Below, piece after piece: positions 56,301 through 59,007 of a stretch of 64,000 nt of DNA. Each line of letters opens with the position of its first letter. The first letter of the stretch is position 1. This DNA comes from Dendrobium chrysotoxum (taxonomy: Eukaryota; Streptophyta; Magnoliopsida; Asparagales; Orchidaceae). Below the pieces are notes generated by a model. It was given only the letters and a program-made list of their open reading frames with translations. It ran no database searches and was not told the DNA's origin. The DNA lies in the NCBI GenBank assembly GCA_019925795.1, contig CM034300.1, positions 69,667,021-69,731,020 on the forward strand. The letters run 5' to 3'. A program made the position numbers and the translations under genes.

Positions 56301-58594
56301 TTAAAATTTACATGATGGCATTCATTATAGTATAGGCGCGGTTTGTTAGTTCTGTGTGGAATCTAATTTTGTTAGTCAATTGGGTTGTAATGTTACATCG
56401 AAACTCAATTCCGTCAATCGAGCTCACTAGGGGGTTGCATGGGGTCCTCCCCCTACTTGGGTTTGGGGTTTTTCCGCACAATCGTACAACACTGCATCGT
56501 TGTATACTTGAGCGATGTGGCGCTTTACACATGATACATTTTGAGATAGAGAACGGAGTGTCGTGGCTCTGCATCCCCGGCGTTGCTAGTCAAGCTGGAG
56601 ACAGAAAATTGAGCACTGCGGCACTCCAAATCTAGCATTGCGAGTCTGGTTGGGCAGTTTGTTTCTCATTTTTCATGTTTAACTTGAAGGGTTGTGTCTC
56701 TAAGAGTTATTGTAGTGTGTCTCTTTGTTAGTTCTGAGTGTAGAATGGTACAAGAGTAAAGAGGGACAAGGAGAGAGTGAGAGAGAAAGAGATTTGTATA
56801 AATTTCTCCCGATTTTCATAGTGGATTTCTTGGTGTGGTGGGGCTCCGTGGTTTTTTTTCAGTTTCGGATTTTTCCCCGTTAAATCCTGACGTTCCTTCT
56901 TTTTTGTTGCATTTTATATTTCTTGTCTTGTTTCACTGCGTGGTTTTACATCCCCAACACTTTTTAACTTTAGTATCTTGACAATAACTTTCAAATGCCT
57001 TTGTCAACCAGAATAGCTGGCCACAATTAGTTTAGGATAAATTTGATGATTAGTGTTATCTTATTGGATCTATTATAAATAGAGATGCAAGGATCATATA
57101 ATAATTTGATTGTATTTATTAGAATGAGAATGATGCTTATCATTTTTTCCCCTCCTCTTAGGCTGTGTATCTAATTCTTCTTCTTTCCTTGTCTCTTCTT
57201 CCCCTTTCCTAAACTTTTTTGTGGCTTCTGTGGATAATCCACTTAAAATTTTGTATGGTTTCCTGATTTAATATTGGTTAGCATTTAATGATTCCCCTGC
57301 GCGCTATCCATTACCTTTGGAGCCTACACCAACCAACAATCAAAACCCTAAAAACATTGACATCCTAATTAAAGGAACCAGGTGCCATAAATATTGGTAA
57401 GCTGTAGTCCCGGTGGTAGTTAGTATAACTAAAAAATGTTATGCACGTGACACTGCGTTACTGTTCAAATTAAATGAAGAAGATGCTTGACAGACTAGGA
57501 AAGTGATTAGGAAGCCCTTATTGTTGCAGCAAAGCCGGTAATGAATAGCCGGTAGCCGATGTTGCTTTAGAATCTCTTCTTCTCTCTTTGCCCTTGCCGT
57601 CAGTGGCATGAACTAAGACAAATGTCAAAATACTCAAGTCTGAATGGCTTCTTGAGCACTTCGTTATTCTGCAATTTTCAAGTCCACAAGATCTTGTACT
57701 TTATCTTATGGTGACTTACGAATCTTAATAATATGCATCACCATCATATTTAGTCCTATCTCAACTGTTTGGGCGGCCTTTATAAATCCTTCCTCTCTGC
57801 CCATTTCTAGTATTTTGTTTTGACTTTATTTTACAGAAAAAATTTGTTCTTCAAAGTACTAGAAAATTTTGATGATCCTTTTGTATTGCTTATCAGCAAA
57901 TCTGCTCTTGGAACACAAATGAGCAATGAAGAGAAGAAAAGTTTAAAGCGAGAACTGCAATCCCTTAGGATGGAAGATATCTCATCGTTCACAGAATCTT
58001 TGCCTCCTGAATTTTTGTCGATACTACGAACTGAGTATATACCCGTCACTTAGAATTCTTAAAAACCCATATTTGAAGCTGCCATCTTAACATCAGTTTC
58101 ATCTTTTCATAGTGGCTTGCTGAGTTCCATATCGAGCAAACTCGGCGCCCCACGTCGCATGCGCCTTCTTGCTTATGCAAAATATGCAATATATGGCCTT
58201 GCAACACATTCTTATTCCAACCCTGGTGAGGTTCTGTGCCATTGGAAATCCTGTTTTCTTTTATGGATTTAATGTTGTTTTTAAATTCTTGTTCAACAGA
58301 TAAATATGGGCTCTCAAAACTCAGAGCAAACATGAGTTATCTTCAGTTGAGAGCTTATATTGGTAAAAAAAAAGCATCTCCAGTTTATTGCATTTATGTG
58401 TCACTTATCAGAGTGTAATTCTTTTCTCTCTCTCTTTCACAGAATTCATGGCGTTTCTTTTCCAAATTAAAGATTTTAAGCTTTCACTCGCAGTGAGGCT
58501 TAAGAGAACACTGCGTGAATTCACCAAAGTAACACAATTCATATATGACGTTCTTTTAGTATTGTTTGGTTTTGGGCGGAGAACTTCACGGTAA
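6109..58594 (+). CDS. ABC1/UbiB (ADCK-like) atypical kinase gene, last ten exons (spliced, 5' end off window)
   Basis: Spliced gene with ten coding exons whose phases all join into one frame (1020 bp, 339 codons plus stop). The product is the C-lobe of an ABC1/UbiB-family atypical kinase. Visible motifs, in order: FPGYKFDQVL, an LELD–FIQEG segment, VLTMEF, the catalytic loop HGDPHPGN in the fifth exon (the Asp and Asn of the loop are present), the metal-binding DHG at the start of the sixth exon (DHG instead of the usual DFG, as in ADCK1/ADCK5-type members), GVGKYSKYFPVIFTGRT, ESLPPEFLSILRTDGL, and a hydrophobic C-terminus. From memory it resembles Arabidopsis At5g50330; that needs a search. 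Family members act in mitochondria or plastids in isoprenoid/quinone or lipid homeostasis; localisation cannot be judged because the N-terminal exons lie left of the window. Three introns are 12.8, 10.7 and 27.1 kb and packed with transposons; the others are 74–356 bp. No stop, frameshift or broken splice site is seen, so the gene is probably functional. Confidence 0.93.
6176..7377 (+). other. Kinase intron, left part
   Basis: AT-rich intron sequence. A short open stretch at about 6845–7060 resembles coding DNA but has no family similarity and does not join either neighbouring exon in frame. No other feature seen. Confidence 0.5.
7383..9754 (+). mobile_element. Solo LTR of large-LTR Tekay-like chromovirus (+)
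   Basis: 2372 bp from TGTAAAACCTG to GGGTCGTGACA, with the exact 5-bp target duplication CAATA on both sides (7378–7382 and 9755–9759). It is homologous along its length to the LTRs of the complete element at 42491–53156, read on the opposite strand: same GTTCGAACGCG-like start region, the GC-rich leader at about 7735–7800, the CTGATCAG palindrome at 9101–9108, and the GGCCGGGTCGTG end. No internal sequence remains. Confidence 0.95.
9097..9133 (+). promoter_or_regulatory. Conserved GTAC/CTGATCAG palindromic module of the Tekay-like LTR
   Basis: Reads GTACCTGATCAGTACAC followed by CCCTGGTACTC and a TACGG. The same module occurs on the opposite strand at 12149–12184, 43291–43326 and 51441–51476, essentially unchanged apart from one or two bases, while flanking LTR sequence differs much more between the solo LTRs and the complete element. 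A cis-regulatory role is an inference. Confidence 0.45.
9760..11531 (+). other. Kinase intron segment with one MITE
   Basis: AT-rich intron. Apart from the MITE at 10209–10328 and a short (TA)n at about 10926 there is no recognised feature. A 64-codon open frame at 9918–10112 (Lys/Arg-rich) has no similarity I recognise and is probably chance. Confidence 0.5.
10209..10328. mobile_element. Tourist-like (PIF/Harbinger) MITE
   Basis: 120 bp with terminal inverted repeats: left end GGCTTCATTTGGGA, right end the complement of GGCTTCGTATGGGA. It is flanked by the 3-bp duplication TAC (10206–10208 and 10329–10331). The interior is nearly one long hairpin (AACTTTTTAGTACAAAAA against its complement). 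The TIR start and 3-bp target duplication fit Tourist-like elements; no transposase is encoded. Confidence 0.85.
11537..13866 (-). mobile_element. Solo LTR of large-LTR Tekay-like chromovirus (−)
   Basis: 2330 bp from TGTCACAACCCGACC to GGTTTTACA, with the exact target duplication ATTAT (11532–11536 and 13867–13871). It is the same family as the solo LTR at 7383–9754 but inverted relative to it, and diverged from the LTRs of the complete element. It includes a (TA)n tract at about 12125–12146 and the conserved CTGATCAG palindrome at 12172–12179. Confidence 0.95.
13872..14899 (+). other. Kinase intron with direct-repeat segment
   Basis: No gene seen. From about 14640 a segment containing AATTGCCCTAGACATCTTAC…TATGAGGT and AAGGTTGTAGGTT is present twice (about 14660–14735 and 14825–14903), a partial tandem duplication of about 165 bp. 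A third related piece (GTAATCCCCATCTCAATTAG) lies beyond the next inserted element at about 15562. Confidence 0.55.
14905..15535 (+). mobile_element. Short LTR-like element, TGATG…CATCA family, copy 1
   Basis: 631 bp starting TGATGCAATC and ending TTACATCA, flanked by the exact 5-bp duplication AGGTT (14900–14904 and 15536–15540). It shares with the copies at 21249 and 32415 the CTGGTT/CTTCCC-rich left half, a TATAAAA-like box in the right half and the terminal TGATG/CATCA. It has no coding capacity. I read it as a solo LTR of a short non-autonomous (TRIM/SMART-like) or LTR family, the most diverged of the three. Confidence 0.75.
15541..18982 (+). other. Kinase intron, no gene recognised
   Basis: 3.4 kb of AT-rich intron. 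A pyrimidine-rich stretch at about 17040–17190 yields a spurious Leu/Phe/Pro-rich frame. No transposon termini or coding similarity found. The last 20 bases lead into a kinase exon. Confidence 0.5.
18983..19068 (+). CDS. ABC1-like kinase, second exon in window
   Basis: The acceptor is TATGTAG and the donor GTATGG. The first two bases finish the Asp codon, followed by 28 codons beginning FIQEGTNSER and ending RIPRVYW. This is the segment after the LELD motif that carries the conserved EG/EA…NSER pattern. It is not an obvious long ORF and was found by motif. Confidence 0.9.
19198..19248 (+). CDS. ABC1-like kinase, third exon in window
   Basis: Seventeen codons, phase 0 at both ends, after a CTTCCAG acceptor and before GTAATG. 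It contains DLTTSQVLTMEFCRGSK, the hinge-like VLTMEF strand of ABC1 kinases. A 129-bp intron separates it from the previous exon. Confidence 0.9.
19249..21243 (+). other. Kinase intron with LINE-tail relic, microsatellite and pyrimidine-rich tract
   Basis: At 19638–19716 a CATCATCATC…TATCCTAACTATTTGGGGCTAG segment resembles the reverse-strand 3' tail common to plant LINEs. An 80-codon open frame at 19730–19972 is richer in GC than its surroundings but unrecognised. An (ATT)n microsatellite spans about 20034–20072. Two copies of a CTCAAATTCTT…CATGATCCC…CTATCTCCCT unit lie at about 20178 and 20235, and a (CT)-rich tract runs 20530–20640. G-homopolymers occur at about 20911. Confidence 0.5.
20034..20072. 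repeat. (ATT)n microsatellite
   Basis: An essentially uninterrupted trinucleotide repeat of about 13 units. It creates an artificial poly-Asn/poly-Ile frame on both strands. Confidence 0.9.
21249..21949 (+). mobile_element. Short LTR-like element, TGATG…CATCA family, copy 2
   Basis: 701 bp from TGATGTAGGC to CCTGCATCA with the exact 5-bp duplication CAAGT (21244–21248 and 21950–21954). Closely related to the copy at 32415: both contain a G-run after the start, the TTTCAACTAT(A)…TATA box region, TTGCGAGC repeats, CTCTCCACAAGTT, the TCTCCAAAGTGTTGTGGAG hairpin, and TTGCAAAAATTAGGGTCTTC near the end. No ORF of note. The TATA-like box suggests + orientation. Confidence 0.88.
21955..24480 (+). 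other. Kinase intron, mostly unrecognised
   Basis: AT-rich intron. The only structure I can mark is the inverted-repeat segment at 22221–22395. Several small open frames (22964–23158, 23214–23399) have no recognisable similarity and are probably chance. Confidence 0.5.
22221..22395. repeat. Possible MITE-like inverted-repeat segment
   Basis: Starts ATGTTGGTCTGATC and ends with an imperfect complement (GATCGAACCAACAT). The interior is AT-rich with a short (TA)n. I could not find a matching target duplication, so it may be a chance inverted repeat or an old element. Confidence 0.35.
24497..24860. repeat. Diverged direct repeat, copy A
   Basis: Shares ordered blocks with 27990–28290: AAATCTAACCA, GGCTGCTA-like, GATCTTGAT…GGTTT, AGTTCTCTCT and GATAATTAACTAT followed by GGCTTGTGCC-like sequence. 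The two copies flank the tandem-repeat district at 25.1–28.0 kb in direct orientation, which might mark the two ends of one old non-autonomous element. Confidence 0.5.
25086..25490. repeat. GC-rich tandem repeat, period about 65 bp, six to seven copies
   Basis: Successive units share GTTGTTCGGCTTCG…GCAGGAGG…GAGATTGCAC and CTTCTTCGGCTCCTT. The unit length drifts between about 57 and 70 bp. GC content is far higher than the surroundings. The 223-codon frame at 24895–25566 is a translation of this array and of its flanks, and I do not regard it as a gene. Confidence 0.8.
25676..25870. repeat. 49-bp tandem repeat, four copies, with internal dyads
   Basis: Units begin at 25676, 25725, 25773 and 25823, each starting (G/A)AAGACC and containing a TCTTAGATC-like core and GGATGGTTTTAA. 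In the second unit the core is GATC-TTA-GATC and in the fourth GACC-TTA-GGTC, so the short stem is kept although both arms changed. Confidence 0.8.
25974..26420. repeat. Low-complexity ATTAATTA tract
   Basis: About 450 bp made almost entirely of TTAATTAATT-type words on both strands. It is AT-rich and self-complementary in many registers, with no coding potential. It ends near a short G-run at about 26444. Confidence 0.85.
26976..27965. repeat. Array of about 18 degenerate hairpin units, each followed by GTAAGACCC
   Basis: Units of about 30–50 bp share the layout (G)GGC(A/T)ACTTC – short loop – GAAGT – CGTAAG(A/T)CCC. The stem arms differ between units but remain complementary: ACTTTC/GAAAGT (27352, 27792), ACTTCT/AGAAGCT (27100), TAGCT/AGCTA (27230), AATCT/AGATT (27195), ACTC/GAGT (27745). 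No open frame runs through. The array sits between direct-repeat copies A and B. Confidence 0.75.
27990..28290. repeat. Diverged direct repeat, copy B
   Basis: Counterpart of 24497–24860 in direct orientation, with the blocks AAATCTAACCA, CATGGCTGCTAATC, GATCTTGATCGGGTTT, GAGTTCTCTCT and GATAATTAACTATGAG in the same order. The similarity is moderate and broken by indels. Confidence 0.5.
28291..29978 (+). other. Kinase intron, no gene recognised
   Basis: AT-rich intron leading into the fourth exon. It contains a (TA)n tract at about 29516–29542. An open frame on the minus strand at 29083–29382 (99 codons, starting at an ATG) has no family I recognise. No transposon ends identified. Confidence 0.5.
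29979..30026 (+). CDS. ABC1-like kinase, fourth exon in window
   Basis: Sixteen codons (VDDLEFLKDSGVNTVK), phase 0 at both ends, between ATTACAG and GTTTGT. It corresponds to the short linker before the kinase C-lobe helix. A 10.7-kb intron precedes it and a 356-bp intron follows. Confidence 0.9.
30383..30503 (+). CDS. ABC1-like kinase, exon with catalytic loop
   Basis: Forty codons plus one base, between TATTGCAG and GTAACT. It contains FAEMIFVHGFVHGDPHPGN, the catalytic loop with its Asp and Asn, and then ILVSVEG. The last base joins the next exon to make the Val before LLDHG. Confidence 0.95.
30591..30771 (+). CDS. ABC1-like kinase, exon with DHG motif
   Basis: The acceptor is AAGTTCAG; the exon ends before GTAAAA. 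It encodes LLDHGIYRELDEQFRLDY and ends in FPVIFTGRTLE plus two bases of a Ser codon. DHG replaces DFG, as in ADCK1/ADCK5-type proteins. An 87-bp intron precedes it. The 27.1-kb intron that follows contains two chromoviruses. Confidence 0.95.
30772..31750 (+). other. Kinase intron, no gene recognised
   Basis: AT-rich to position about 31130, then a C-run followed by (CA)n at about 31169–31190 and a more GC-balanced stretch. No coding similarity or element ends seen before the chromovirus target duplication at 31751. Confidence 0.5.
31756..32317 (-). repeat. 3' LTR of the old chromovirus
   Basis: 562 bp, TGATACA…TGTATCA, with 7-bp perfect terminal inverted repeats. It contains CGAGAGAAGGATCTTCTCTCCC and repeated TTTCCTAATTAA blocks. 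It is 43 bp longer than its partner because a TTTAATTA-rich segment is duplicated. Confidence 0.93.
32318..32414 (-). repeat. Polypurine tract and TA/A homopolymers
   Basis: A C-run, an A-run and (TA)n at about 32356–32391, seen on the + strand just inside the 3' LTR. On the element strand the G-run abuts the LTR, as expected of a polypurine tract. The simple repeats are secondary expansions. Confidence 0.7.
32415..33243 (+). mobile_element. Short LTR-like element, TGATG…CATCA family, copy 3 (nested)
   Basis: 829 bp from TGATGTAGGC to TTGCATCA with the exact 5-bp duplication AACTC (32410–32414 and 33244–33248). It sits inside the old chromovirus between its 3' LTR and its chromodomain, so it is younger than that insertion. 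It contains a TATAAATA box at about 32840, two GCTTGCGAGCTTG copies, TCTCCAAAGTGTTGTGGAG and a terminal TTGCATCA, as in copy 2. Confidence 0.92.
33249..34780 (-). pseudogene. RNase H end, integrase and chromodomain remnant of the old chromovirus
   Basis: Frame 34091–34621 contains RGHSGAKNTYRWLF, CAICQRRK (the C..C half of the zinc site) and VTMNFIERLPKSEG, where the first catalytic Asp reads Asn. Frames 33672–33914 and 33373–33882 continue with RSVETYLRCF, a WYN-type motif and the GPY/F module (LSPQYFGPYKV). The end reads DLPEHEATWE, the C-terminal part of a chromodomain, at about 33245–33290. Several frame changes separate these parts, so the region is not translatable. Confidence 0.88.
34781..35545. 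other. AT-rich foreign block replacing reverse transcriptase
   Basis: The RT domain expected between RNase H and protease is missing. In its place are about 760 bp of AT-rich, pyrimidine-rich sequence without coding similarity. It includes GTACCAATTAAGGTAC at about 35057, reminiscent of the GTAC-rich motifs of the large chromovirus LTRs. It may be a further insertion or replacement; I could not define its ends. Confidence 0.5.
35974..36194 (+). repeat. Cassandra 5' LTR
   Basis: 221 bp; the 5S-derived part spans about 36052–36115. It differs from the 3' LTR by scattered substitutions, for example CATCGAGGAGC against CATTGAGGCGC, so it is not a very recent insertion. Confidence 0.9.
36460..36682 (+). 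repeat. Cassandra 3' LTR
   Basis: 223 bp; the 5S-derived part spans about 36540–36604 and is closer to canonical plant 5S rRNA than the other LTR (for example CTTCGCAGTTAAG). Confidence 0.9.
36886..38230 (-). pseudogene. Gag remnant of the old chromovirus
   Basis: Frames 37282–37557 and 37256–37561 together carry the Ty3/gypsy gag pattern: RVERYFAINGLTEREKLMAA, LEGKTLAWFQWKE, LLERFQAIWEGDLHEQF and MEYRKKFELFSGRL. The frame changes in the middle. The N-terminal part lies at about 37740–38112 and the zinc-knuckle end near 36900–37262 is degraded. It is not translatable. Confidence 0.82.
38245..38763 (-). repeat. 5' LTR of the old chromovirus
   Basis: 519 bp, TGATACACCTTGG…GATGTATCA, followed by the target duplication ATTTA. 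The primer-binding site lies directly inside it, on the minus strand at about 38230–38242. Confidence 0.93.
38769..42289 (+). other. Kinase intron between the two chromoviruses, mostly unrecognised
   Basis: 3.5 kb with no recognised gene. It holds an (AG)n run at about 39824–39841 and the degenerate minisatellite at 40015–40395. TTATAAATAGGGG at about 40632 looks like a TATA box followed by a leader and might belong to an unclassified LTR. The 83-codon frame at 41015–41266 and the 82-codon frame at 41579–41827 are unrecognised. Confidence 0.45.
40015..40395. repeat. Degenerate minisatellite, period about 33 bp
   Basis: About nine to ten units built on TTTTTAGTGCATTTGCAC followed by a (A/T)GTATTTGCACA-like half. 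The two halves of a unit resemble each other, so units also contain GTGCA…TGCAC dyads. Drift in length and sequence is strong. Confidence 0.6.
42293..42490 (+). pseudogene. LINE (non-LTR retrotransposon) ORF2 C-terminal remnant, left half
   Basis: An open frame with MRMLKWMSGFTLKDRIRNE, KVGVAPVEDKIRESRLRW, FGHIW and RGRPK. This is the conserved C-terminal region of plant RTE/L1-like LINE polyproteins. It stops at 42490, where the Tekay-like element inserted. The matching right half is at 53162. The upstream RT part is absent, so it is a 5'-truncated relic. Confidence 0.85.
42491..45010 (-). repeat. 3' LTR of the Tekay-like element
   Basis: 2520 bp from TGTCACGACCCGG to GGGTTTTACA. It contains three tandem CCACATCGGTGTTTCAATG units at about 43134–43195, a 36-bp tandem repeat (TTTGCCAACAT…CATATAAGAAGAAAGTAAGAG) at about 43592–43735, the CTGATCAG palindrome, and a GC-rich block at 44570–44700. 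An 87-codon frame at 44477–44740 is an LTR leader and also occurs in the other LTR. Confidence 0.96.
45074..46676 (-). pseudogene. Integrase C-terminus and chromodomain, present twice by tandem duplication
   Basis: The open frame at 45795–46676 (293 codons) and that at 45074–45823 (249 codons) both begin at the frame break after TDGQTD and share RKCRTPLCWVETGERKVIGS, the GPY/F module LSPRYIGPFEIVERIGKVAY, and a chromodomain with LWKHGSEKNATWEKESE. Only the copy nearest 45074 has the natural end YPHLFE. The other runs from its chromodomain back into a second integrase core (GVPKSIVSDRDGRF) because of the duplication. The copies differ at about four positions in 853 bp. Confidence 0.93.
45094..46799. 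repeat. 853-bp tandem duplication inside the Tekay-like element
   Basis: Units 45094–45946 and 45947–46799, with period exactly 853 (for example CACACCAT ends at 45946 and 46799). The junction shows a 2-bp AT microhomology. The unit runs from the integrase core to just before the end of the chromodomain. Confidence 0.95.
46648..49050 (-). pseudogene. Pol of the Tekay-like element: RT, RNase H, integrase (frame-broken)
   Basis: An 800-codon open frame. RT: LCIDYRELNKLTIKNKYHLP and the active site FIDDILVYS (FIDD at residues 265–268). RNase H: SDAS (Asp414), Glu451, TDHQ (Asp476) and ADALS (Asp519). Integrase: zinc site with His630/His636 and CPTC (666–669), then catalytic Asp699 in AMDF and Asp760 in VSD. 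It stops at residue 800, eight residues after the second TD, where the third catalytic residue (Glu) should be; a 4-bp deletion changes frame exactly there. The frame begins at 49050 with a GTG codon and is offset by one base from gag–protease, so it is read here only as part of a polyprotein. Confidence 0.95.
49047..50486 (-). pseudogene. Gag–protease of the Tekay-like element
   Basis: An open frame from the first in-frame ATG (50486; MDQEPNATDGNTDGDEPAG) to 49047, 479 codons. It contains the gag capsid region (ENWLMRVEKILEGI, AERWWRG), a knuckle-like CGKLHRGEC whose first Cys is replaced by Tyr, a canonical CCHC knuckle CFWCHQPGHMARNC, and the protease active site FDTGASHSFIS near the C-terminus. 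It ends three codons past the expected entry to RT. RT continues in a different frame, which looks like a single-base loss in an A run; a programmed −1 shift is the alternative. Confidence 0.92.
50625..53156 (-). repeat. 5' LTR of the Tekay-like element
   Basis: 2532 bp from TGCACGACCCGG (one base shorter at the start than its partner) to GGGTTTTACA. It differs by scattered single substitutions and small indels, including an extra 22-bp unit between the CATCGGTGTTTCAATG repeats at about 51308–51330. Confidence 0.96.
53162..53290 (+). pseudogene. LINE ORF2 C-terminal remnant, right half
   Basis: Joined to 42490 (counting one copy of the AAAGA target duplication), the reading frame continues in phase: PK then ETWLENIRNDL, then FNRTQWRKRIHVANPT and a stop. 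WRKRIHVA(D/N)PT is the typical end of this LINE ORF. The frame is therefore kept across a 10.7-kb insertion. Confidence 0.85.
53291..53696 (+). other. Kinase intron after the LINE relic
   Basis: AT-rich intron of about 400 bp with nothing recognised. Confidence 0.45.
53697..54213 (-). pseudogene. Unrecognised decayed coding sequence
   Basis: On the minus strand one frame stays open for about 170 codons except for two internal stop codons (near 54029 and 53948). It reads SATPATKFDIQKEKLNVPKE, HKERQKKIILESSSDEELG, MKKVEQMSTDKGEMLTS, SPRGSNEAALLKRIEEITT and ends NRQFS-stop. The composition (charged, Ser/Lys/Glu-rich, predicted helical) looks like real protein rather than chance. I do not recognise the family. 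It could be a captured gene fragment or a transposon ORF; no intron or terminus is evident. Confidence 0.4.
54214..56343 (+). other. Kinase intron, no gene recognised
   Basis: AT-rich intron with short (ATT)n at about 54379–54405 and (CT)n at about 55025–55045. Small frames at 54895–55132 and 55813–56067 are unrecognised. Confidence 0.45.
56344..56959 (+). mobile_element. Probable solo LTR of a Copia-type element
   Basis: 616 bp starting TGTTAGTTCTG and ending CCCCAACA (TGTT/AACA ends). The right part has the look of a plant Copia R–U5: GATTTCTTGGTGTGG, GGATTTTTCCCCGTTAAATCC and TTGCATTTTATATTTC before the end. The flanks CGGTT and CTTTT match at only 3 of 5 positions, so the target duplication is decayed or the ends are slightly wrong. 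A small direct repeat (TTTGTTAGTTCTG) occurs at 56342 and 56727. Confidence 0.5.
56960..57896 (+). other. Kinase intron before the seventh exon
   Basis: AT-rich intron. At about 57733–57790 CATCACCATCATATTTAG, CCTATCTCAACTGTTTGGG and ATAAATCCTT resemble the reverse-strand 3' tail of plant LINEs. No other feature. Confidence 0.5.
57897..58034 (+). CDS. ABC1-like kinase, seventh exon in window
   Basis: After the CTTATCAG acceptor the first base completes the Ser codon from 27 kb upstream. Then come KSALGTQMSNEEKKSLKRE and SFTESLPPEFLSILRT, plus two bases of an Asp codon. The open frame extends upstream of the acceptor to about 57820, but that part lies in the intron because only the splice at 57897 keeps frame and family similarity. 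Confidence 0.92.
58113..58225 (+). CDS. ABC1-like kinase, eighth exon in window
   Basis: Completes the Asp codon, then GLLSSISSKLGAPRRMRLLA and YAKYAIYGL, ending in SNP plus one base. It is flanked by a 78-bp intron on the left and a 74-bp intron on the right, both GT–AG. Confidence 0.92.
58300..58362 (+). CDS. ABC1-like kinase, ninth exon in window
   Basis: Acceptor TTCAACAG, donor GTAAAA. It encodes DKYGLSKLRANMSYLQLRAY, a C-terminal helix region that is poorly conserved in the family. Phase continuity with both neighbours supports it. Confidence 0.85.
58443..58594 (+). CDS. ABC1-like kinase, last exon
   Basis: The acceptor is CTTTCACAG. It starts EFMAFLFQIKDFKLSLAVRL and ends in the hydrophobic stretch FIYDVLLVLFGFG followed by RRTSR and TAA at 58592. 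A C-terminal hydrophobic helix is common in ABC1 kinases. A Mutator-type MITE lies about 200 bp downstream. Confidence 0.88.
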
Positions 58595-58804
58595 GCATGA
58601 TAGAACTGTCACCCATTCAAAATATTTCTGTTGCCATAGATAAAATGTCCAGAAGTGGTGATTGTTATAAATATATTTATAGTTGACGACATTCTTCTTA
58701 TTATTTCAGTATTTTTTCCCCATATACAGGACATGTATTAGCTTTTTTTTGGTGTTTGGAAAGTTCTAGCGGCATTCTGGTTTGAATGTTTGGACGTGTA
58801 TTAG

Positions 58805-58998
58805 GGAAAATTATTAGGTCCGGACGTCCACTAAAAAATTGCCACGTGGACTGTGCTTTTGACTGCTATTTGACCTGCGCTTTACCTGCGTTTTACCTGC
58901 ACTTTACCTGCGCTTTTGACTGCGCTTTAACTTTAAGTGCCACATGTCAATAATCCGGACCTATCTCTAGGTCAGGTGACCGGACCTAATAATTTTCC
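58805..58998. mobile_element. Mutator-like MITE (9-bp target duplication)
   Basis: 194 bp with 19-bp perfect terminal inverted repeats (GGAAAATTATTAGGTCCGG) flanked by the identical 9-bp duplication GTGTATTAG (58796–58804 and 58999–59007). A 9-bp target duplication is the hallmark of Mutator-like transposition. The interior is a run of four to five CCTGCGCTTTA-like units. No coding capacity. It lies about 200 bp downstream of the kinase stop codon, possibly in or near the 3' UTR. Confidence 0.93.
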
Positions 58999-59007
58999 GT
59001 GTATTAG

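Noticed and set aside
57820..57896. Upstream extension of the kinase exon frame
   Set aside because: The frame is open but only the acceptor at 57896 preserves phase with the exon at 30771 and matches the family. The rest is intron.
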